Positions 6,233-11,612 of a DNA stretch of 11,612 nt are shown in pieces; position 1 is the stretch's first letter, and each line of letters begins with the position of its first letter. The stretch covers positions 1 through 11,612 of the forward strand of contig CAZIWJ010000111.1 in NCBI GenBank assembly GCA_964542855.1. The letters are read 5' to 3'. The position numbers were made by a program, and so were the translations under genes. The notes beneath the pieces were generated by a model, which saw nothing but the letters and a program-made list of their open reading frames with translations, searched no databases and was not told the DNA's origin. The stretch is from CAZIWJ01 sp964542855. Lineage in GTDB: Bacteria > Bacteroidota > Bacteroidia > Cytophagales > Cyclobacteriaceae.

Positions 6233-7169
6233 GCACAGCTTTAAGGTTGAGCAGCATATCCTGGCTCATGGCGGGCAAATTAAATTCCGCTTTCCAGTTC
6301 CAGTCGTTACGGGCGCTGGAGTCATCGATACTATCGGGCCAGGAATCGGCGATAGCCTGGCGGAAGTCGGGCTGGTAATTTACCTGAAAGCCAGGGTAAA
6401 TTTTTACAATTTCACCGGTAATCTGGGCCGGGGTGGCGCTAAAACCACTAATGTTGTAGGAGCGGCGTATTTTAACCTGTTCAGCAGGAGCCTGCATTAA
6501 TTCAACCGTAGCCCTTACCGCGTCGGGCATATAAAGGAATGGCAAGTTGGTTTCTTCATTGAGGAAACAGGTATAATCAAATTCTTCCACGGCCCTACGG
6601 AACAGTTCAACCGCATGGTCGGTAGTTCCTCCACCGGGTACGGTACGATAGCTAACCAGGCCAGGATATCGCAAGCTGCGAACATCTACACCGAATTTAT
6701 TGTGATAGTAGTTGCACAAGTGCTCACCGGCCAGTTTGGTGATGCCGTACATGGTTCCCGGTTCCATACGCGAAACCTGGGGGGCCTGTTTGGGAGTGGA
6801 AAGGCCAAAAACAGCAATAGAACTGGGCCAGAATATCTTCAGGGCCTGATTGGCCCGGGCCGCTTCCAGCAAATGGGTAAGCCCTTCCATGTTAACCTGC
6901 CAGGTGAGGTGGGGGTACTGTTCACCCTTGGCCGACAAGATTGCCGCCAGGTGAAAGACGGCATCGATATTATATTCCTGCAATAACTCCTGTAGGCGTT
7001 CCGCGTCGGTAACATCGAAATGCTCGTAATACACGCCTTCAGGAAATACGTTGGCTTCTTCCCTTACATCCGAGGCTACCAGTTTATACCCGGCCTGTAG
7101 TTCGTGTAAAAAAGTTATAATTTCGCTTCCCAACTGCCCGCAGGCTCCGGTGACCAGTATTCTTTTCAT
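6207..7169 (-). CDS. tdh: L-threonine 3-dehydrogenase, SDR/epimerase type
   Basis: An NAD-dependent extended short-chain dehydrogenase that oxidises L-threonine to 2-amino-3-ketobutyrate in the cytoplasm. Seen in the 320-aa product: glycine-rich NAD motif GACGQLG (8-14), Asp34 at the end of the second strand (NAD rather than NADP), FHLAAILS (72-79), WPSSIAVFG (114-122) with the active-site serine, and the catalytic pair Tyr141/Lys145 in YGITK. PGGGTTDHAVE (178-188) is a signature I associate with this threonine dehydrogenase subfamily within the UDP-galactose-epimerase-like fold, as described for Flavobacterium. I chose the ATG at 7167-7169 because it gives MKRILVTGACG directly; the longer frame to 7253 adds 28 unrelated residues. 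Divergence from kbl, whose product consumes the unstable ketoacid, strongly supports the assignment over a sugar epimerase. The last codons lie in the duplicated segment next to the gap. Confidence 0.92.
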   Translation of the reverse strand: MKRILVTGACGQLGSEIITFLHELQAGYKLVASDVREEANVFPEGVYYEHFDVTDAERLQELLQEYNIDAVFHLAAILSAKGEQYPHLTWQVNMEGLTHLLEAARANQALKIFWPSSIAVFGLSTPKQAPQVSRMEPGTMYGITKLAGEHLCNYYHNKFGVDVRSLRYPGLVSYRTVPGGGTTDHAVELFRRAVEEFDYTCFLNEETNLPFLYMPDAVRATVELMQAPAEQVKIRRSYNISGFSATPAQITGEIVKIYPGFQVNYQPDFRQAIADSWPDSIDDSSARNDWNWKAEFNLPAMSQDMLLNLKAVRQAELTEE

Positions 7170-7441
7170 CGCTGCTGAATTATACGCTTTAATGATTGTT
7201 TTACTATTGAATGGCTTGCAAATAAAAAACAAAACAGCCGGATATATTAGCAAAGTTTTAAAAATAAAGTGTAAATGTATTGTTAAAAGGATAATTTTTT
7301 AAAAATACGAATTTCATTTGCCCGGTTAACTGATAAAAATTATAATCTTTACACCACGGGGAACATTACCACAAAGCAGGAAATTAAATGTTTTTCTGGT
7401 TACTGGTGTTTGTTTCTTTACTAACAGAAAACAACAGATTT
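7170..7441. promoter_or_regulatory. Divergent tdh/kbl intergenic region
   Basis: This 272-base AT-rich gap must drive both genes of the threonine pathway. For kbl, TTTG (7317-7320) and TATAATCTTT (7341-7350), separated by 20 bases, form a plausible but imperfect Bacteroidota promoter about 90 bases before the start. For tdh the best minus-strand candidate is AAACTTTG (complement of 7251-7258), one mismatch from TAnnTTTG and without a clear -33 partner. No RNA gene or riboswitch is recognised. Confidence 0.4.
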
Positions 7442-8635
7442 ATGTACGATACATTAAAACCAAAACTGGAAGAAGAAATTCAGTCGATACAGGAAGCGGG
7501 CCTGTATAAGGAAGAGCGGATTATTACCACACCGCAGGATGCCGTAATTAAAACCACTACCGGCGAGGAGGTTATAAACTTTTGTGCCAACAACTACCTG
7601 GGATTATCATCGCATCCGGTAGTGATTGAAGCGGCCAAAGGAGCCATCGATTCGCACGGATTCGGCATGTCATCGGTGCGTTTTATTTGTGGCACCCAGG
7701 ATATTCACAAAGAACTGGAAGAAAAGATTTCCGAATTTCTGGGAATGGAAGACACGATTCTGTATGCAGCCTGCTTCGACGCCAACGGGGGAGTGTTCGA
7801 GCCCCTGCTCGGAAAAGAAGATGCTATTATTTCCGATGGGCTGAACCATGCTTCCATCATCGACGGGGTGCGGCTGTGTAAAGCCATGCGGTTCCGCTAC
7901 AGGCACAACGACATGGCCGACCTGGAATTGCAGTTAAAAGCCGCCGACGACGCCGGGGCCAAACAGAAAATTGTGGTTACCGACGGGGTTTTCTCCATGG
8001 ACGGTACCATTGCCCGGCTAGATAAAATCTGCGATCTGGCCGAGAAATATCATGCACTGGTAATGTCGGACGAGTGCCACAGCACTGGTTTTATTGGCAA
8101 AACCGGGCGGGGCGTACACGAATACCGCAATGTAATGGGCCGGGTAGACATCATTACCGGCACCCTGGGTAAGGCCCTGGGAGGAGCCTCCGGAGGTTTT
8201 ACGGCCGCCCGAAAAGAAATTGTAGATATACTGCGACAGCGCTCTCGCCCTTACCTGTTCTCCAATACCCTGGCCCCTTCTATTACGGGAGCATCTATTG
8301 CTGTAATCGATTTACTGAGCCAGTCTACTGAACTTCGCGATAAGCTGGAGGAAAACACCAGGTACTTCCGGGACAAAATGACGGAAGCCGGCTTCGATAT
8401 CAAACCCGGTGAACACCCGATTGTGCCGGTTATGCTTTACGATGCCCCGTTATCGCAGAAATTTGCCGAACGGTTGCTGGAAGAAGGTATATACGTTATT
8501 GGTTTCTATTACCCGGTAGTGCCTAAAGGAGAAGCCCGTATCCGGGTACAGCTTTCGGCGGTACACGAAAAAGAGCACCTCGATAAAGCAATTCAGGCTT
8601 TTGTAAAGGTAGGCAAAGAACTGAACGTACTGTGA
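7442..8635 (+). CDS. kbl: Glycine C-acetyltransferase (2-amino-3-ketobutyrate CoA ligase)
   Basis: A PLP-dependent alpha-oxoamine synthase, cytoplasmic. It cleaves 2-amino-3-ketobutyrate with CoA to give glycine and acetyl-CoA, the second step of threonine breakdown after Tdh. The 397-aa product matches the family length. Key residues: NNYLGLSSHP (50-59), His136 in NHASIIDG (stacks on the PLP ring), DECHSTG with Asp210 and His213, and the PLP Schiff-base Lys244 in TGTLGKALGG. These positions agree with the E. coli enzyme as I know it. I chose the ATG at 7442 (MYDTLKPKLEEEI) because an upstream ATG at 7388 would add an unrelated hydrophobic 18-residue extension. It is divergent from tdh, and its stop overlaps the next gene by 4 bp (GTGA). 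Confidence 0.96.
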   Translation: MYDTLKPKLEEEIQSIQEAGLYKEERIITTPQDAVIKTTTGEEVINFCANNYLGLSSHPVVIEAAKGAIDSHGFGMSSVRFICGTQDIHKELEEKISEFLGMEDTILYAACFDANGGVFEPLLGKEDAIISDGLNHASIIDGVRLCKAMRFRYRHNDMADLELQLKAADDAGAKQKIVVTDGVFSMDGTIARLDKICDLAEKYHALVMSDECHSTGFIGKTGRGVHEYRNVMGRVDIITGTLGKALGGASGGFTAARKEIVDILRQRSRPYLFSNTLAPSITGASIAVIDLLSQSTELRDKLEENTRYFRDKMTEAGFDIKPGEHPIVPVMLYDAPLSQKFAERLLEEGIYVIGFYYPVVPKGEARIRVQLSAVHEKEHLDKAIQAFVKVGKELNVL

Positions 8636-9273
8636 TTGGTTCACCGGTTAAGTTATACGGCAGGGCACTGATGGCCTACCTGGCAATTACCCTGCCCCTG
8701 CTTTTTGTTACCAAAGGAACGGTAGTGTACTGGATCAACTCGCTGCACCATCCGGTGGCCGACCAGTTTTTTAAGTATATTACCTTTCTGGGTGATGGAA
8801 TTACGCTGGCCATTATTGGTGTAATTATGTTGTTGTTTAATTATTACCGGGCGGTATTTACTTTCTTCTGCGGCCTGCTGGCCCTGGTTATTACCCAGCC
8901 CTTGTTGAAAAGGGGCATTTTCAGGGATATGGATCGCCCGAAGAAATACCTGGCAGATTTCAACACCCTGCACGTGGTTGAAGGCGTGTCGGTTCATGGC
9001 AGCCACACCTTTCCCTCCGGGCATACTACCACCATATTTGTAATTACCGGTTTGCTAGCACTTTGGGTTAACGACCGGCGTTTGAGCGTTCCCCTCTTGC
9101 TACTGGCAGTAGTTGTGGCAATATCGCGCATTTACCTGTTGCAGCATTTTTTCATCGATACCTGGTTTGGCGCCGTGTTGGGGAGTGGAATTGTATGGGT
9201 AGCTACCGCAATTGGAAGCCAAACCGGGTTAGGGCAAAAACCGGGATGGCAGCAGGGTTTACTGGTAAAATAG
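8632..9273 (+). CDS. PAP2-family membrane phosphatase
   Basis: A multi-pass inner-membrane phosphatase of the PAP2 superfamily; such proteins dephosphorylate phosphatidic acid, undecaprenyl pyrophosphate or lipid A. The 213-aa product has about five or six hydrophobic segments and the three PAP2 signature motifs: a basic residue followed by RP (KRGIFRDMDRP, 93-103), PSGH (128-131) and SRxxxxxHxxxD (Ser165, Arg166, His172, Asp176). In the first motif the Lys lies two residues further from RP than in the textbook K-x6-RP pattern. The start is GTG at 8632, overlapping the kbl stop; the alternative is ATG at 8671 (MAYLAITLPLL), which would drop 13 residues and keep all motifs. The overlap suggests translational coupling with kbl, although a link between the functions is not evident. 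The substrate cannot be inferred. Confidence 0.88.
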   Translation: MIGSPVKLYGRALMAYLAITLPLLFVTKGTVVYWINSLHHPVADQFFKYITFLGDGITLAIIGVIMLLFNYYRAVFTFFCGLLALVITQPLLKRGIFRDMDRPKKYLADFNTLHVVEGVSVHGSHTFPSGHTTTIFVITGLLALWVNDRRLSVPLLLLAVVVAISRIYLLQHFFIDTWFGAVLGSGIVWVATAIGSQTGLGQKPGWQQGLLVK

Positions 9274-9317
9274 AAGGCTGCCATTTTCGTTACCACTATG
9301 GAAAGCAGAAATAAATA

Positions 9318-10238
9318 ATGAACCGTAATTACCGCTTACTCTTTATTACCCCTGCCGCCTGGCTCGCGGCAATTATTTTCTTTTTACATCCTTTTTGCGC
9401 CGTCGCCCAGCAGAAGGACAGCCTGGAAAACACCCTGCGCGGTGCCGATGGGGAAAAGCTCGATTTACAGGTTGAAGATAATGTAATTGTTCCGCTAACC
9501 ATCGACCTGGAAGAAGAGGAGGAGGAAAGCGATGACAAAAAAGATAAAAAGAAAAAGAAACGAAAGAAGAAGGTATTTTACGGCATTAAAACCAAAAAAG
9601 GATTCACTAAAAACGGCTACGGCGACAAGGTGGTTTTTGAGCTTTTTTATTACCTGAAACAATTTGAGCAGCCCGACCCTTACTTACAGCACGTGTACTG
9701 GTTCGATAAGCGACGCAAGCAAATAAGAAGCTCGCCGAATGTAAATAAAAAATACTCTCTTATTCTTCACGGTCCTTACAAGAAAATTACCCAGGACGGA
9801 CAGGTACTCCAGAAAGGTATTTATTACAAGGGTGCCAGGCATGGCCGTTGGGAATCGTATAACCGCAAAGATATTCTTCAGGATAAAAGGAAGTACACCC
9901 GGGGGTGGCCGAGAAATGCTAAAATTACCTACTACGATGAAAACACCCGCAAAAAGATTAAAGAAGTTATTCCCGTGGTGTACGGGGAAAAGAAAGGCGA
10001 GTACCTTTATTTTCACGAAAGTGGCAATATTGCAGTGAAGGGGCAATACGATAATGACGTGCCGGTGGGTTTATGGACCGAATTTTACGATTTCAGGGGT
10101 ATGACCAAAAAGCAAATCCAATACCGGGAAGATCCGTGGAACAAGGATTTTCTTCCCTTCATTTACAAAGAGTGGAATGCCGAAGGACAGTTAATTTACA
10201 AGAACGAAGACCTGCGACGGGCACAGCTAAACCAATAA
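9318..10238 (+). CDS. Exported MORN/YwqK-like repeat protein
   Basis: A 306-aa protein with a signal peptide (residues 1-30, hydrophobic core LAAIIFFLHPFCAVA, cleavage likely AVA|QQ), hence periplasmic or surface-associated. After an acidic-then-basic tract (E65-E70, then lysine/arginine-rich to K85) comes a region of MORN-like beta-hairpin repeats with the pattern G-x-Y-x-x-G-x-x-x-G-x-W. Examples are KGIYYKGARHGRWESY and KGQYDNDVPVGLWTEFYD, plus HGPYKK and KGEYLYFHESGNIAVKG. Databases often label such proteins YwqK-family antitoxins, but there is no toxin partner here and the signal peptide argues against that role. It lies 44 bases after the PAP2 gene on the same strand and may end a kbl-PAP2-MORN transcript. 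Function unknown. Confidence 0.8.
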   Translation: MNRNYRLLFITPAAWLAAIIFFLHPFCAVAQQKDSLENTLRGADGEKLDLQVEDNVIVPLTIDLEEEEEESDDKKDKKKKKRKKKVFYGIKTKKGFTKNGYGDKVVFELFYYLKQFEQPDPYLQHVYWFDKRRKQIRSSPNVNKKYSLILHGPYKKITQDGQVLQKGIYYKGARHGRWESYNRKDILQDKRKYTRGWPRNAKITYYDENTRKKIKEVIPVVYGEKKGEYLYFHESGNIAVKGQYDNDVPVGLWTEFYDFRGMTKKQIQYREDPWNKDFLPFIYKEWNAEGQLIYKNEDLRRAQLNQ

Positions 10239-10261
10239 TAGGCTATTCCACATTTCCTGAC

Positions 10262-10269
10262 TATCTTTG
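10262..10269 (+). promoter_or_regulatory. Candidate Bacteroidota -7 element (TATCTTTG)
   Basis: Perfect TAnnTTTG match, identical to the element before the DUF4293 gene, 53 bases before the cupin start. No clear TTG lies at -33. Transcription from here would place the inverted repeat at 10282-10306 in the mRNA leader. Confidence 0.42.
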
Positions 10270-10281
10270 TTACCCAATAAC

Positions 10282-10306
10282 CATTCCTGTTTAGATGCCA
10301 GGAATG
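10282..10306 (+). repeat. 8-bp inverted repeat in cupin gene leader
   Basis: CATTCCTG (10282-10289) and CAGGAATG (10299-10306) are perfect complements around a 9-base loop, 16 bases before the ATG at 10323. No U-tract follows, so it is not an intrinsic terminator for the upstream gene. It could be an operator or an mRNA hairpin affecting translation. Confidence 0.4.
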
Positions 10307-10322
10307 CAATGATATATATTTT

Positions 10323-10829
10323 ATGGATTCTTTTACTATGCCTACTGCCAATTACTGGATCAATAAACTGAACATGAAACCTCACCCGGAAGGTGGGCAT
10401 TACAAGGAAACCTATCGCTCCGAGGGTTCAATGTTGGTTGGGATTGGTCAGGACAGGAGAAACTACGCCACGGCCATTTATTTTTTACTGCAATTGGATG
10501 AATTTTCAGCTTTTCACCGGCTGGCTTCCGATGAAATGTGGCATTTTCATGCCGGTTCATCCGTTACTATTCATACCATTACCCCTACCGGGGAACACCA
10601 GCAGATTAAGCTCTCATCAGACCCGGAAAGCCCGAATTTTCAGGCGGTTGTGCCGGCCGGGTATTGGTTTGGGGCCGAATTAACCGAGCCGGACAGTTAC
10701 TGCCTGGTCGGTTGTACGGTTTCCCCCGGGTTTGACTTTGCAGATTTTGAACTGGCAAACCGGGATGCACTAATTAGGAAGTATCCCCAACACGAGGAAG
10801 TTATTACCCGGCTTACTCGTGAAGCGTAA
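10323..10829 (+). CDS. DUF985 (Cupin_5) domain protein
   Basis: A small cytoplasmic cupin-fold protein, 168 aa (or 163 aa from the second ATG at 10338, MPTANYW). Family signatures are clear: HPEGGHYKETYRS near residue 20, SAFHRLASDEMWHFHAG with the histidine/glutamate set expected to hold a metal in the barrel, VVPAGYWFGAEL, and the C-terminal LVGCTVSPGFDFADFEL. The family's reaction is not firmly established, and no substrate can be read from the sequence. A candidate promoter and a hairpin lie directly upstream. Its last 17 bases overlap the 3' end of the convergent FAD oxidoreductase gene (10813-10829), so the stop codons lie inside each other's genes. Confidence 0.92.
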   Translation: MDSFTMPTANYWINKLNMKPHPEGGHYKETYRSEGSMLVGIGQDRRNYATAIYFLLQLDEFSAFHRLASDEMWHFHAGSSVTIHTITPTGEHQQIKLSSDPESPNFQAVVPAGYWFGAELTEPDSYCLVGCTVSPGFDFADFELANRDALIRKYPQHEEVITRLTREA

Positions 10830-11612
10830 AAGGCCGACCGTGGGTATACTTCATAATTTTCCGGGCCAAAGGCCGGCTATAGCGTACCATCATTACCGCC
10901 AGTTCTGCACTTAAACTATTAATGAACAGTTGCTGGGTATTTCTGCCAACCCACAAGCGGCTTACGAACAGTTTTTTCCAGCTGACAGCGTAACCCGCTT
11001 CGGCTTGCTGCCGGCTCATCCTGTTTTGCAGGAATAAAGAAGTGTATTCTGCTGCAATTTTGGCGGCGTGAATAGCCATGGCCATACCATTTCCGCAAAG
11101 CGGAGAGATAAGGCCGGCCGTATCGCCCACCATCAGGATGTGATTTTCTACCGGCTGCTTGGATTGGAAGGAAACTTTACTGATTACCTGCGGCCTGGCC
11201 ATGAGGAATTCCGATTCCCGGTAAATTTCATCGAGGTGAGGGTTTTTCCTGAGCACTTTTTCTTCTACGGCTTCAACACTTCCCAATTCCTGCAGGTGCC
11301 GGCTGCTTCCAAGAAAACAAAGATTGTAACGATTACCTTCTACCCTGCTCAGCCCGCAGTACCCCCCCTCAAAATTATGCAGGGCTACGGTATCATCGGG
11401 GAAGTTGCAGCGGATGTGGTATTTCACACCAAAGAAAGGTGCCTCTTTTGCAGTAAAAGGGCGCTTCATCCGGTTATCGAGTAACGAACGTTTTCCAAAT
11501 GCTCCAATAACCATTCTCGATTGAACCGCATCACTCCTCCTGATTGTAAGGGTAAACAGTGGCTCCCGGTAAATAATATTTTCTACCGTATGGCCCAGTT
11601 TAAACACTACCC
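10813..11612 (-). CDS. FAD-dependent oxidoreductase, geranylgeranyl-reductase-like (partial)
   Basis: C-terminal part, about 265 residues, of a flavoprotein monooxygenase/geranylgeranyl-reductase-like protein. The frame is open to the window edge, so the N-terminus with the first FAD motif is missing, and the GTG at 11605-11607 is not a credible start. Visible features: GAFGKRS (the middle substrate/FAD segment), FFGVKYHI, and the FAD-contacting motif VGDTAGLISPLCGNGMA, which includes the GD pair that binds the FAD ribityl chain. Related proteins in Bacteroidota often sit next to type III polyketide synthase and methyltransferase genes. That predicts what may lie just beyond the right edge but is not shown here. 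Convergent with and overlapping the cupin gene by 17 bp. Confidence 0.85.
   Translation of the reverse strand, partial: VVFKLGHTVENIIYREPLFTLTIRRSDAVQSRMVIGAFGKRSLLDNRMKRPFTAKEAPFFGVKYHIRCNFPDDTVALHNFEGGYCGLSRVEGNRYNLCFLGSSRHLQELGSVEAVEEKVLRKNPHLDEIYRESEFLMARPQVISKVSFQSKQPVENHILMVGDTAGLISPLCGNGMAMAIHAAKIAAEYTSLFLQNRMSRQQAEAGYAVSWKKLFVSRLWVGRNTQQLFINSLSAELAVMMVRYSRPLARKIMKYTHGRPFTLHE

Noticed and set aside
7170..7253. 28-residue N-terminal extension of tdh
   Set aside because: The NAD-binding strand begins directly at MKRILVTG. The extension has no counterpart in the family and would use up the divergent promoter region.
7388..7441. Hydrophobic N-terminal extension of kbl from the upstream ATG
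   Set aside because: The internal ATG at 7442 gives the normal length for the family and puts the PLP lysine at the expected position 244. A membrane-like leader makes no sense for this cytoplasmic enzyme.
9318..10238. YwqK-like protein as the antitoxin of a toxin-antitoxin system
   Set aside because: It has a signal peptide and no small toxin-like ORF next to it. The antitoxin label comes from a repeat-family name and is not supported by this context.

Overview
The window looks like ordinary chromosomal DNA of a member of the Bacteroidota, probably Cytophagales-like. The signs are a DUF4293 membrane protein, an SDR-type threonine dehydrogenase paired with glycine C-acetyltransferase, start codons without clear Shine-Dalgarno sequences, and several intergenic matches to the Bacteroidota -7 promoter element TAnnTTTG. 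It comes from a draft, scaffolded assembly: a run of exactly 100 N sits at 6078-6177. I see no rRNA, tRNA, CRISPR array, insertion sequence, phage gene or recognisable defence system.

Layout. (1) 26-1536, minus strand: a two-gene electron-transfer operon, an adrenodoxin-type [2Fe-2S] ferredoxin followed by its FAD/NAD(P)H reductase, with a 4-bp overlap. The terminal oxygenase or P450 they would serve is not in the window. (2) 1772-3127, plus strand: an exported DUF5694-like protein, then two small proteins, one with a single membrane span and one coiled coil ending in a CxxC motif. A possible 49-aa ORF begins directly after the stop of the second. (3) 3332-5802, plus strand: a four-helix DUF4293 membrane protein and the chaperone HtpG (Hsp90). 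htpG has a candidate heat-shock-like promoter and a strong intrinsic terminator. (4) 5803-6206: a convergent intergenic region holding the assembly gap, which is flanked by two identical 55-bp copies. This is best explained as unmerged overlapping contig ends. (5) 6207-8635: divergent tdh (minus) and kbl (plus), which together convert L-threonine to glycine and acetyl-CoA through 2-amino-3-ketobutyrate. (6) 8632-10238, plus strand: a PAP2-family membrane phosphatase overlapping kbl by 4 bp, then an exported MORN/YwqK-like protein with an unusual acidic-then-basic charge block. (7) 10323-10829, plus strand: a DUF985 (Cupin_5) protein. It overlaps at its 3' end with a convergent, window-truncated FAD-dependent oxidoreductase of the geranylgeranyl-reductase type (10813 to the window end).

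The best-supported functional units are threonine catabolism (tdh/kbl), the ferredoxin/reductase pair and HtpG. The points most worth a second look are the assembly artefact at the gap, the htpG upstream element, the candidate small proteins around 2700-3280, and inverted repeats in the upstream regions of the ferredoxin and cupin genes. I found no convincing new multi-gene system.
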